This document shows, piece by piece, positions 1-9,795 of a stretch of 26,559 nucleotides of DNA. How positions within the stretch are numbered: position 1 is the first letter of the stretch; each line of letters begins with the position of its first letter. Under the pieces are notes generated by a model, which ran no database searches, was not told the DNA's origin, and was given only the letters and a program-made list of their open reading frames with translations. The position numbers were made by a program, and so were the translations under genes. The stretch comes from Bondarzewia mesenterica (taxonomy: Eukaryota > Basidiomycota > Agaricomycetes > Russulales > Bondarzewiaceae). The stretch is from contig SGPL01000455.1 of the NCBI GenBank assembly GCA_004802705.1, positions 1-26,559 of the forward strand. The letters are read 5' to 3'.

Positions 1-266
1 CGCTCCTCGCAGGTGACCTGCCTTCCAACATCGAGAACGGGGACCCCGCAGCACCTGCCGTCCCCGGTACCAGTGCCGACGCCGGCGCGGGTGCGGATAC
101 TGCGGGTCCCAGTGTGTGGGACGGCGTGGCGTGGAACATCGACTTGAACGCGTTTGGACTCGATTGGGAGGGCATCATTGCTGGCCTTGGGATGACGACC
201 GAGGGGGAGGGCGGGGCGGGCGTTTTTGACCTCCCGCCATTTGAGGTCCTGCAGGGGTCTTCGTAG
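1..266 (+). CDS. 3' end of an unidentified gene (partial, runs off the left edge)
   Basis: An open frame with codons starting at base 3 runs without a stop to TAG at 264-266, giving about 87 C-terminal residues. The first part is rich in Ala, Gly, Pro and Asp. The end is acidic and hydrophobic, with segments such as VAWNIDLNAFGLDWEG and a Glu/Gly stretch before FDLPPFEVL. The base composition is clearly coding-like (GC-rich third positions), and the sequence turns T-rich right after the stop. Acidic-hydrophobic tails of this kind occur in fungal transcription activators, but no domain is present in the visible part, so function is unassigned. The start and any upstream introns lie outside the window. 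Confidence 0.5.
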   Translation, partial: LLAGDLPSNIENGDPAAPAVPGTSADAGAGADTAGPSVWDGVAWNIDLNAFGLDWEGIIAGLGMTTEGEGGAGVFDLPPFEVLQGSS

Positions 267-835
267 ATGGTTTCTCAGTGCGACGTTGGCGCACGAGGTC
301 CTTTTTTGATTTCTCCTTTTGCTATTTCCTTTGTCGATTTTGCTTTTCACTTTTTTTTTGTGTTCTTTCTTTTGGTTTTGTGGAGTACGGACATTGTACT
401 GTATGTACATTGCGATTTCCCCCCTGTCATTCCTGGCCTGTGACGCTGCTGCTGATGCCACAAAGTACAATTCACTATTGCTATGAAAGTTTTGTTTTTG
501 TTTTTGTTTGGGACTCAGAAGGGGACAGGCTGACTAGCTCTGGCGCTAACGGGGGGGGCCTGCATTGATAACAGTGCCACACAGAAGATGATCGATGAGC
601 GCTGAGGGCCGAGATTAACGACCGATGGACGCCTGCGCAGCTCATCGGTGTCTTCGACACACCGATGTGGGAATATCTAGACGATCTATGACCAAGAGGG
701 TATGTGGCAAATATTAGTACGCACAATTGCAGAATTATTGATGACGATGCCATTTTCACAAGTATAAGGGAGAGAAAATCAGATTGCCAATCGCCGGACA
801 CTTGCCCTCCTCATCCAGCATCATCGAATCGCGCC
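267..835. other. Intergenic region, no gene seen
   Basis: This stretch lies between the left partial gene and the GNAT gene. It begins with a T-rich part (about 300-370) typical of a fungal 3' untranslated region and has a short TTTTTG-type repeat at about 488-510. Short open frames here overlap on both strands and look like chance. The part just upstream of 836 should hold the promoter and 5' leader of the acetyltransferase gene. I see no clear TATA element. Confidence 0.6.
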
Positions 836-1459
836 ATGTTCCAAACCGCACGCCTGGACCTGCGGGAGCACAAACCCAGCGACATGGAGTCACTTGCGGC
901 GCTGTGGAACGACGAAGAGATCCAGCGGCTGTGCATGGGCGAGTATATCGTCCTGCGGACGGAGGAGGCTTGGAAGGATATGCTCAAGGGCGTCATGCAG
1001 GCGCCGGCGCTGTTCGCGATCGTTGAGGAGCGCGAGACGGGCGCATTCGTGGGGTTCGTTGCGTTGCATCACTTTGAGGGGAAGAATCGGGACGGGAAGA
1101 TTGGGATCGTGTTTGGGAGGGCGTGGTGGGGAAAGGGATATGGGACGGAGGTTATGAAGTGGGTCGTCGCGTATGGGTTTAAGGAGCTCGGGCTGCATCG
1201 GGTATCGTTGCAAGTGTACGCGTTTAATGAGCGGGCGGTCGCGGTGTATCGAAGAATGTGAGTTGGCCCCTAGAGCGTATGTTTCCTTATTCCTTTTCCT
1301 TTTTTTTGCGAAGAGGCTGATGATTGTTTGGATGTGTGGTATGTATGGACCAGAGGTTTCGTAGAGGAAGGAAGGCTGAGGAAATCGAATTGGGTGGGTG
1401 GGAGGTGGGACGATGTGATTTTGATGAGCATTCTGGAGGAGGAGTGGGAGGGGGCGTAG
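836..1459 (+). CDS. GNAT-family N-acetyltransferase (RimJ/RimL-like)
   Basis: A two-exon gene, 836-1257 and 1354-1459, encoding 175 residues. The intron starts GTGAGT and ends CAG. GNAT enzymes transfer the acetyl group of acetyl-CoA to an amine such as a protein N-terminus, antibiotic or small metabolite; the acceptor cannot be told here. The N-terminus FQTARLDLREHKPSDMESL is the usual RimJ/Acetyltransf_3 opening. The acetyl-CoA loop is WWGKGYGTEVM. The closing part, AVAVYRRI then GFVEEGRLRKSNW across the intron, is the classic GNAT C-terminus. An in-frame ATG-less extension exists upstream, but the family start fits ATG 836. Length is normal for the family, and the protein is probably cytosolic because no signal or membrane segment is seen. 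A decayed copy lies 660 bases downstream. Confidence 0.93.
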
Positions 1460-2120
1460 GAGACGGTGGGACAGTTTAGGACAATAGTCCAGACGGTTAC
1501 GAAATGGTTCGTGTGTTTTATTTTTGGCTGGGGCTCCTGCGAAAAATTGACGTGGTAAAACCAGCTTCTCAGCCCCGCTTCTCCTGTCGCGTCGAACGCA
1601 AAGTTGGTTTTGTGACCAACCTTATAATCTTATAACCTGATGAATCTCACGGACCAACCCTGTACGTTCCGGACGAGCCGGTCACCGTGATAAACACAGT
1701 TTAGATGCTACTCACCTTGTAACGCTCGGAGATGGGATAACTTCTGTATCGTAGTTTAAGAATACATACGCGTATGCCCTTGTAAGTCAAAATCCGCGGA
1801 GAAGCCTCAATGTGGGAGGAAGTCAAATGGGTACCTGTGGGTACCCACGTCGGCCTACTAGGCCAGGAACCGGCAATGTAGGTTACATTGATCATGGGTC
1901 TGTCTCCAATGCGCCCAGCTCATTCAATCCAACAAGCTGAGTGGAAACGTGTACTTACCATCGCTTCCGAGAATAAGTACGCAGCGAAGCTGTGTTCAAA
2001 CACGTCCGTCGATGGAAAGCACGAGGTTCGTGATGGATAAAGGATCACCCATGACCATAGGAATCGAATAGTCATCTCTTTCGCATCCTTCTGCATCCTT
2101 CTTCATCTGTACGCCTTGCC
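1460..2120. other. Intergenic region between the GNAT gene and its decayed copy
   Basis: No gene is supported. It contains a small inverted repeat GTTGGT/ACCAAC (1603-1608 and 1615-1620) and the hairpin-palindrome at 1828-1848 described separately. A 64-codon frame on the minus strand (1895-1701) has no recognisable motif and is most likely chance. The last 100 bases are CT-rich (repeated CATCCTT), which may be the remains of the promoter and leader of the pseudogene. Confidence 0.5.
1828..1848. repeat. Short perfect hairpin overlapping a 12-bp palindrome
   Basis: TGGGTACC (1828-1835) is followed by a four-base spacer and its exact inverse complement GGTACCCA (1840-1847). Overlapping this, GTGGGTACCCAC (1837-1848) is a perfect 12-bp palindrome. 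It lies in non-coding DNA between the GNAT gene and its decayed paralogue. It could be a dimeric protein site or chance. Confidence 0.6.
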
Positions 2121-2666
2121 ATGTTTGAAACCAACCATCTCATCCAGCGAGAGCACAATCCAAGCCTCATCGCGGGCGCATTCGCTAATCCCTGGAGACG
2201 ACGAAGAGATCTAACCGTTGACTGAATCGGTAGTATCCTGAACAGAAGGTAAGGGCGCGAAAGAAGGTCCATCGTTCTTTGCCATCGTCTGGGAGAAGTC
2301 GGAGACGCATAGGTTCATGGGCACGTCGGGCTCGCGTTTAACGTTAGAGGGTCAAATCGGCAGCACATTGGGAAGAGAATGATGAGGAGGTGCATATGAG
2401 ATGGAATTTTTGCGCTAGCTCGTCGGGTATGGTTTCAAGGAAGTATCATTGCACCACATTCCGTTGCACGTCGTCGAAACCAACCTGGCGAAGGCTACAG
2501 CATATAGTACAAGGCCGTGTAAGTTCTCACACAGCCACGATATCTGCCAGAATTTCCTTGCCAAATATTTTTTGATAATTCTTGTAAAAGAGAATTTGTA
2601 GAAGAGGGTAGAATGCGCAAGTTCAAGTGGGTCGGTGGAGAAAGCGTGAATGTTATGTTGCTGAGC
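2121..2666 (+). pseudogene. Decayed tandem paralogue of the GNAT acetyltransferase
   Basis: This stretch aligns along its whole length with the intact acetyltransferase at 836-1459 but is broken by stops and frame changes. The start (2121) reads MFET..LIQREHNPS against MFQTARLDLREHKPS. A central part reads FFAIVWEKSETHRFMG against LFAIVEERETGAFVG. The part near 2436 reads GYGFKEVSLHHIPLHV against AYGFKELGLHRVSLQV. At the position of the functional intron there is a preserved donor GTAAGT (2519-2524). The second exon resumes at about 2591 with EFVEEGRMRKFKWVGG against GFVEEGRLRKSNWVGG. Stops appear, for example, at 2222-2224, around 2320 and near the former CoA loop, and the frame shifts several times. 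The retained intron shows that the copy arose by DNA duplication, not retroposition. It is old, since substitutions are spread throughout. Confidence 0.88.
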
Positions 2667-2952
2667 GCAACAACGGTGACGATCTTAGCCTCACTCTCGC
2701 CAACCCCTTGGGCTCATCGCCGGGCGCTCTCATTCGGATCCTTCCAACAACACCTTCAAGTCGGTATTTTTTACATTCAAGGAGTAAAAAGTCCGCAGAA
2801 TATGTCAGCATTCAAATAGGATTTATTCTTCTGGAGTTGAGAAAATGAAAAACGCACTCAGATCCTGCATTGGTCGGATTTTGGCAGAAAATGTAGGGCG
2901 TTAATCTTCCCTTCATTGCACTATCATCCACCTCACGAATATCTTGGGGCAG

Positions 2953-3350
2953 GCGGCCCCAATACATCGCCAACGCGTTTTCTGCGGCCAACGCAACTCT
3001 TTTTGTGTTCTGTCAAGGAAAGTGAGCGACTCAAGCATCTTCCTGAAAGTCTCTTGCTTAATTTCCTTTCAGCCCATGGAATGACCATTATCGATTCGTG
3101 ATAGCTACATTCTCAGCTATACAACTTTTCGCTTTCGGCTGCCTCCAGGGCGTCGGTCGGACCGTGCACTGTGCTGCCAAGGCTGTCCGAGCTACAGTTC
3201 CTGGCAGAAACAAGGTTTATGGTTTGTTAAATCATCTTATCTCAGAACCAGGTGAGAAAATGTCTTATTTATTGACCCGCCTTTTTCTATGCTGGACATG
3301 TTCATGCAGGTCTCTTGTATCGTTGCATTTACGTCCCGAGTGTAATGTGA
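2953..3350 (+). CDS. Possible small multi-exon gene, unknown function (5' end not found)
   Basis: Three segments join in phase. The first ends at 3021 before a GTGAGC donor and may begin after a CAG at about 2952. The second is 3073-3251, between CTTTCAG and GTGAG. The third is 3310-3350, after ATGCAG and ending in TGA. The implied introns are 51 and 58 bases, normal for this locus. The joined reading includes NAFSAANATLFVFCQG, then NPWNDHYRFVIATFSAIQLF, and ends LLYRCIYVPSVM. I do not recognise it. The hydrophobic middle could be a membrane segment. No convincing start codon or upstream exon was found, so it may be a gene remnant or chance. Confidence 0.25.
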
Positions 3351-3747
3351 TATCGCTGTACTGTGATATCAGCGCCGCTCTCCTCCTTACGGTGCAGCCG
3401 TGATACTGAACTTGGTGAGCTCCAATTAGTTTATGTTGTATCTCGTCATGAATAACTTGAACTTTAGGTTCTCTCCATGCGCATCTTATCCTAATGCTCG
3501 CACCATCCATATCCTCAACTGACGAACTTTTGATTGACAGGGTGGGCTTATACAGCGCCTCTTCAGCTCCCTTCTCCTCTCGTGTGTTCCAACCCCACCT
3601 TTTCCTGCATTTTTCGCACATCTCGTCCGTCTTTCCAGCATTTCCGGCGTCCTCACTGCTCGCTTGTTCTCGAGCGTGCGCGCATGGAGCCTGCTGCAAC
3701 CCATCTCGCCTTCTTTCAATCGCCACGAGACAAATATTGACCTCTAG
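3351..3747. other. Intergenic region, no supported gene
   Basis: Several open frames overlap on both strands, the longest a 222-codon frame on the minus strand (3933-3265). None shows a domain or a family-like sequence. The plus strand is CT-rich around 3560-3660, which could be the promoter or leader of the weak model starting at 3748. Confidence 0.4.
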
Positions 3748-4211
3748 ATGATCCCGGCGTCCGCAGCCGAAAGCCGCATGATGTCTCGTTCGTCTGAGTC
3801 TCCCGACGCCTTTCCGGACGACCATCAACTCGCAGTCGAGCCACTCGAACAGGACGTGCGAGGACGGAGCCGAACGGCGTTTTTTGTAGGAGCCTCGCAG
3901 AGTGATCTGCTCCGGCATGTCATTCACTCTCAACGTGCTGTCGAGAAGTTGGACTTTGTATGGTGCAGATCGTATCCACTTAACAGGTTTCGCTTGATCG
4001 GCATTTGAATGCTCCTAACGGACGGTGGCGAATTGATTCTTACTTGACGAGTCTCTCCTTTCCTTTACAGAGCTTTGTATATCATCGTGCAGCAGAACAA
4101 CCAAATTCTGTATCATGCGATTATCGTAAGTAACCGTCGATATCCAACTAATACCCTAGTCCTTTGATCTCGCAAAACACAGAGACCATCGACATCTACT
4201 TCAGATCGTAA
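3748..4211 (+). CDS. Possible three-exon gene, unknown function
   Basis: The proposed exons are 3748-3957, 4071-4125 and 4183-4211, joining in frame to 97 codons plus stop. The junctions are GTATGG/TTTACAG and GTAAGT/AACACAG. Exon 1 reads as coding, with balanced composition and a segment SDLLRHVIHSQRAVEKLDF. An alternative use of the middle exon in another frame (LYIIVQQNNQILYHAII) is equally readable, so the model is uncertain. No domain is recognised. It converges on the NCS1 transporter gene, whose stop is at 4401. Confidence 0.3.
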
Positions 4212-4400
4212 GAATCCGGAGCGAATTGGAATGTCCATTCGTAATTGAATCTAGACCAGTCTCGAACCAGAATGTACACGGTCACCACCAAAAGCATAAA
4301 TCACGTACAGTAAAATTCACATCTAAACAAAGTCAAAAGTCATGTCAACGTTTCTAGCTAATATTTCTCGAGCACCGACAAATCTAGGCATCACATCAAA

Positions 4401-7114
4401 TCACGATACGTATATTATACACAACCGAATACCGTCAACACATTGCCGAGAGGGTATGATGGAAAAAAGGAAAGTCAAGTCCAGATCTAGAGCATGAAAC
4501 TGATAACAGGTCGAGAGGTCATTCCAGCGATTTATATCTGGATCGACTTTTTTTTCGTCGGCCACGCTCCGTTCAAGGGAGGCGTCCGGCTTGATGATCG
4601 AGGTCGTTGGCCAGATGAAGTTGAAAAGCAAGTACAGGGCGGCGGAGAGGACGACGCCGACGGGCCACACGACGGAGCTGGAGGTTAAGTTAGAATGCAT
4701 GTCTCTGCTGCTCGATGCAACGAGATGAAGACGCACAAGACATAGGATGCGCCCGGCGGGATGTGCAGATTAGTGTTCACGTTCGCCGCAAAGCCAGGTA
4801 GGCTGGGAATTAGCGTGAGGGTGAAGGCCACGATGGCCCGGAAATTGAATCCGCACGTATACCTTTGAGCAGAGACTACATTAGCTTTTCCGTCTAAGCG
4901 TGCTACAAATGGAGGGGGCCTACCAGTAAGGTGAAGATCCCTTGCGGTACAGGCTCGGGATGTCCATATAACGACGACGGAGGATATACTTTGTCAAATG
5001 GTATCAGTGGCGAAGGTAACATTTAATAATATTAAAGCTTACAAAGTCGGACAAGAGGATACCGGCAACTGGGGCCAGGAAAATGGAGTACCCGCCACTA
5101 TGGAACGAAAATGACAACACAGTGTTCAGTCACGCGCCTCCAAAAGTTAAGTTCGGGCACAAGAAAACGTACAGGAAAGAGGTAAACGACTTTGCCGAGT
5201 TCTGGACGATCCACGGGCACGCAGCGACACCAATAATGGCGCCTGCAAAAACGGAGATGCCAGTGTCAGTGGAATAGGGGAAGATTGATCGTGAACGACA
5301 TACATAAATACTGCCCTCTCCGGACGTTGATGTAGCTGGGGAATAAGATCGCAAGGTCGTTACCTACGGCAGTAGAGCTGGGCACATGGTGTCAGTCTCA
5401 GTTTAGCATTTCCATCATGAGGATGGAGAAAGCATGCGGCTTACTTGGCCGAGATGTTTGTCGCGATGACTGCCAAAGCCCAGCAGAATGCCGCAAAAAA
5501 TTGGGCTGCGCGACTGTCCCAGAGCTCCGCGACTTGAAGAGGGTTCCACGTCGACACACCATAAATGACTTGTGTTGCCGATGTGACCACGACACCCAGG
5601 ATGCTACACATGCAGTCAATTCAGCATTTGGCACTATAACCGGAGTACGCAATCAGTAGAACTCACGCGCAAAGGGTCACAGGGATGGCCAGCGAGAAGA
5701 TATTCGTCCATACTACGTCTCTCGGAGATTTGGCATACCGAGTGAAGTCCTAATATCAATCTGGTCAGCTTAGAGCGGAGCTAAGGTAGAAAATCGTGGA
5801 TGACGCACGGCGATGTTCAAAGCGAGCGTGGCCTTCGGTGCAATTGCCGATGTCATCGCGGAGAAGAAGACAATTGCCGTGGGCGTCCCGCTGACGTGGG
5901 TTCCCTGACTGAACACGGGACCAAATCCGTGCGCACGTCCAACTGCCCACCCGACTGATTTTCATCCAAAGAAAATAATAGTAGCTGGCAGGAAGATTTA
6001 TGCAGGGTCCAGACTTACACAAGGCGAACCCGAAAATCGGCTATAAAGCAGATGGAAATTCTGAGCAGTCAAGGAAAGTGAAAATATTCAAGAGGAGAAA
6101 CATACCATTATCACCACCTTCACCGCAAAAAGGTAACGCAACTTCGAAATGTGGATCCACAGCAATGGTAGCTGTATTATATAGAAGATGCTGAGAATGA
6201 GAGGAAACCAGCCTCAGCTAGTCTTGGACCTTGTATATCATACTAGGAAGACATACAAGAAACACAGAAGTTGCGACGAGGTGACATGAGCGGATGCGGG
6301 AAGATGGTTCGGGAAGGCCTTGAACGAAGGCCAGATTGCCCTAAGCATAACCTTGGTTTGTATGAGCATCAAACCTGGACGAGGGACGAAGCAATTGTGC
6401 AGATCTATTCACATGGACACATTGGCCACCCTGGTAGGTTTGCGTTCCGAACCAGACGATAGCCGCGACTGCACGACAGACGACTGCTACAGCAGTCCCT
6501 CTAATTCCAAAAGACTGCATGGGACACGTGTCAGCGGGCAGATATTTTTAGATGAAGCTTATGATGCCTACGCCTCGAGCATACACTGGGAAATTTATGC
6601 CGTAGGTCGCTCCAACCCATCCATTGCACGCACAAGCAATAGCTGCAATACGCCAGTGATGATTGGTGATGATTTAAATTAAAAACTCCGAGAACGACTT
6701 ACAGACAAGGACGTGCCCAAGAAAAACAGCACCGATTGTAGCACCCGGGGACAAGCCACCTGCAACTGCCGAAGATGCAACCTGGTATTGACTGCAGAAA
6801 AATCGCTCCAGAGGGTGAGCATCAACTCTTGCGAACAGTAAACTTGTAAGAAGCAATGAACAACCTTATTCCTGATTTCGTCATTCCAGTTTAGTCAGTA
6901 CGAAGGCGAGGAAGCAGTGGGGTAACATACCGAAAGCTTCAGCAATCCAATAGCCCAAAAGGTGAAATTTGCCCCATTTTCGAGGACCGTCAGGCAGAGG
7001 GGGGACGGGGAGAAGGTCAGGCTGGCAATTGATGTCCTCCGAGCTCTCGCTGTCAAAACCCGGAGTGCGGAAGGTTGTCTCTTCCGGCTCAATGCGCAAT
7101 TTGAAGCTGACCAT
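4401..7114 (-). CDS. NCS1-family nucleobase/vitamin:cation symporter (Fur/Dal/Thi7 type)
   Basis: Seventeen exons join in phase to 569 residues: 7114-6931, 6871-6865, 6791-6703, 6642-6572, 6514-6413, 6351-6257, 6190-6106, 6040-6019, 5954-5809, 5749-5667, 5603-5445, 5377-5304, 5242-5173, 5097-5043, 4988-4924, 4862-4737, 4677-4401. NCS1 carriers are plasma-membrane proteins with about 12 membrane spans that import uracil, allantoin, uridine, thiamine or related compounds with a cation. Family marks are DLLPVPPLPDGPRKW at the N-terminus, EAFGISQYQVASS, GWVGATYGINFPVYARG and SFG, WFGTQTYQGGQCV, FAVKVVIM, GRAHGFGPVFSQGTHVSG, DFTRYAKSPRDVVW, NDLAILFPSYINVRRGQY, GGYSIFLAPVAGILLSDF and YILRRRYMDIPSLY. 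Length fits the family. The substrate cannot be decided. Exon 2 has only seven bases and exon 8 only 22. The last 45 or so residues read into low-complexity sequence, so the true C-terminus may be shorter. Confidence 0.93.
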
Positions 7115-8471
7115 TGCTGCAGACGCTAGCTTGTTCACAGTCGAGCAGAGTCGAGCACGCTGCAGTTGGCACAAGCCTGAGGGGAACAAGCACAGGACAA
7201 GGCACGTCTAGATCGTTCAGCACCAGAAACCAGGTAACTTTAAGAAGATGCAATCAATGCATATCGCTCATTTGATCATTCTGTTCCAGAAGACTTTTCA
7301 CCCCCGCGCTTATCGTTTGGCGCTGTCCTAACTTGAGTCAAGGTGATATGTCGGACTAACTATTTCTGTCTCATGGCCGCGGCGAAGTCATCATCTAGTC
7401 ACGTGAAACTGCGTCGCCTCTTCTGACTCTGAGCCGCCCGGAGGCTGTAAGCGTTTACGTTCGACCGAGCCCTTCCCCTCACGCGTGAGGAGGGTCTTGG
7501 TATGAGACTACCCCCGCGTTTACGTTCACAGAGGCGAAGAACATCGATTATATCATCTATGCTCCATTTGTTCCCCTCGCATCTAATCCATCCCCTTTCA
7601 CTTGGATTGTTTCCCTCGGGTTGACGGCTTCATTGTTCGGACCACACTAAACCACACTGTGCCCTGGGAATTGCAACAATCGACTTTGACTACTAGGTAA
7701 TCGATTTTAGGAAAAGCTGAAAGACAATCAATCTACTTTATCTCAGCGCATACATGTACTTAAATCTTCGCTGATGATGTCAAATTCGCAGCCCCGCGGC
7801 CGGCCATGAGCCTAGCTGACAAGACTTGCAGCTGATCAGATCACGGGCCTTCTCTTGAATAGACTCTCATGGGATTCTATACTTCTTAGAAGGCCTGCAG
7901 CAGTGATCGACTATGATAGCCAAGGGAAAAGAGCCGTCACACAGCACAATGCTTTGCTTCTTCTCAAAGTGCGTAATCTCTGAGACGACTTCACATCTAA
8001 ATAGATCATAACGGAGAGCACTGCTGCCCAGATTCGGAGTTGTAGCCACTGGCAAACTCAAATCATCTGCATCGTGCCTTTTGACGTTTACTTACTATGC
8101 ATCCTTATCGCTGAGGCCAGACTGCAGCTGCTCCTTCAGTGTTTCATGCGCTCGGGATTTTTCTTACCGGCCAATCAAATGAAGATATCTGCTACCGCCG
8201 AAAGCGCGAGTCACGGCTAACTTCTAAGTATAGCACTCAACATGTTCACTTCAAGTTCGCCTCCACCTCGTCTCCACTTCGCCGCGGGGGACATCGCAGC
8301 GCTCGCTGATGCTGACGCACCGCGAACCTTTTTGAAGCGCCAGCCACACTTATCGCATTCATGTACTTTGCCGATTCATCCCATTCTTTGGACTACAATA
8401 GGGCCCTCTCTCATCTGAAGGTTGTGACCCGTCATTTGACTCTGGCACTGTGTTCCTAATCATCAGTCACT
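7115..8471. other. Divergent intergenic region (promoters of NCS1 transporter and aldolase-like gene)
   Basis: This region separates two head-to-head genes. It holds a 14-bp palindrome with flanking 12-bp direct repeats (7451-7527, listed separately), a CACGTG core near 7402, a CCAAT box at 8171-8175 and several TTATC/GATAA cores. The GATA cores are about as frequent as expected by chance. The last 70 bases before 8472 are CT-rich, as usual for fungal leaders. A 64-codon minus-strand frame (8061-7867) has no recognisable feature. No gene is supported. Confidence 0.6.
7451..7527. promoter_or_regulatory. 14-bp palindrome flanked by 12-bp direct repeats
   Basis: CCTCACGCGTGAGG at 7477-7490 is a perfect palindrome centred on ACGCGT. 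On either side lies the same 12-mer GCGTTTACGTTC, at 7451-7462 and 7516-7527, both in the same orientation. The set sits about 350 bases upstream of the NCS1 transporter start and 950 bases upstream of the aldolase-like gene. It looks like a regulatory module, but no specific factor can be named. ACGCGT is the core of the yeast MCB element, which is only a resemblance. Confidence 0.4.
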
Positions 8472-9795
8472 ATGTCTCTTGTGCCATCTGATATACTCGC
8501 ACCATCTACTTCCATGAACGGGCACTCAGTCGCAAAGCCTAATGTCCAGAATGGGCGGCAGACTTTGAATGGTCTCGATGACAATCCTTTGTGCCGTACT
8601 TGGAGAGGTGACAAGGAGGGGAAAGTCCGTCTTGCTGTGGTGCCTGAGTTCGAAGACCCGTACGAAGAGCGGGAATGGATTAAGGTATATCGATACCGCT
8701 TGACCCACATGTTCCTAAATGCCTGATCATCAACCATAAAGGAACACATGGCAGCTACATTTCGTTACTGGGGGAAGTTGGGTTACGGAGAGGGTGTTTC
8801 CGGTCATCACCGTAAAGGATCCAGTTTTGCCTGATCACTACTGGTATGTCATATCTGGTCTTCCGTAAGGATGGGCCCGTTGCTTTATCTGTCTTGGGCA
8901 TATCCACAGGATGAATCCTTTTGCTGTGCATTTCTCCTCTATCACTGTGAGCCCCTTCTTTATCATATCTAGACCTTTCCGAAATTAGAAACGAGTATAT
9001 ATCTTGACCTCAGATATCCAAACTTGTCCTTGTCGGCCCAGACGGGTACGTTACGAAATATGGGGCCCAACTGCCAATCAACACTGCTGGCTTCCACATC
9101 CGTAAGGCTAAACCCATTTAGCCATTAGCTTCCCCACCCCTTCTCGCTAATTATCTTTCACCGCATACTAGACTCGGCCATTCACAAAGCTCGCCCGGAT
9201 GCGAAGGCGGCAGCGCACTGCCATTCACTCCACGGCAAAGCTTGGTTCGCGCTCGGCCTTCCCATCCATATCCTTACGCAGGATTCTTGCTTGTTCTATG
9301 ACAATCTAGGCGTATACAAGAACTTTGGAGGCATTGTACTTGCGAATGAGGAGGGCGAGAACATCGCAACTGCTCTCGGGCCCAAGTGGAAGACGTGCAT
9401 CCTGCAGAACCATGGCCTGCTCACACGTGCGCCTCTTCCCATTTTTCCCTCAGTATCTTGGCTCACGCCAGGCCACACTTTGATGTTTTCGCAGTCGGAA
9501 CTAATGTGGACGAAGCGGTGTATCTCTTCTCCGCGTTCGACAGGCAATGCAAGGTACAGCTCTTGGTGGAGGCGGCGGCGGCGAACGGCGTCAAGAAGAC
9601 GATCATCGACAACGCGGATGCAGAATTCACTGCTAACACGATTCAATGGTGGGAGAATACCTACATCGACGTGCGTCCCCCTCTTCCATTATCTTGCTAT
9701 AGATACGACGCTGATGGCGTTTGTATTTGGGATTCTAGTTCCAGCCCGAGTATAATCTCTTGTTGGAGGAGACAAATGGGGCGTTTTTGCTTTAG
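8472..9795 (+). CDS. Class II aldolase/adducin-family protein, with an apparent frameshift
   Basis: Seven exons: 8472-8684, 8742-8843, 8910-8946, 9014-9101, 9172-9426, 9495-9670, 9739-9795. All junctions are in phase except for one break inside exon 2. Members of this family are zinc enzymes (fuculose-phosphate aldolase-like) or related proteins; many fungal ones are uncharacterised. Family marks are EHMAATFRYWGKLGYGEGVSGH, TVKDPVLPDHYW, MNPFAVHFSSI, KLVLVGPDGYVTKYG, AAAHCHSLHGKAWF with the metal-binding HxH, LTQDSCLFYDNLGVY, GGIVLANEEGENIA and ILQNHGLLT with the third His. Near 8803-8810 the frame of ...EGVSGH no longer matches TVKDPV; a two-base loss, or one extra base, explains it. No intron fits there. 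Either the assembly is wrong or the gene is broken. The rest is well conserved, which favours a sequence error or a recent lesion. Length without the break is about 280 residues. Confidence 0.88.

Noticed and set aside
3265..3933. A 222-codon minus-strand open frame
   Set aside because: No domain or family-like segment, low-complexity Arg-rich reading, and it overlaps a plus-strand model with better splice sites. Likely chance in GC-rich DNA.
7300..8360. Several TTATC/GATAA cores in the transporter promoter, suggesting nitrogen control by a GATA factor
   Set aside because: The number found is about what is expected by chance for a five-base core in 1.36 kb on two strands, so no claim is made.
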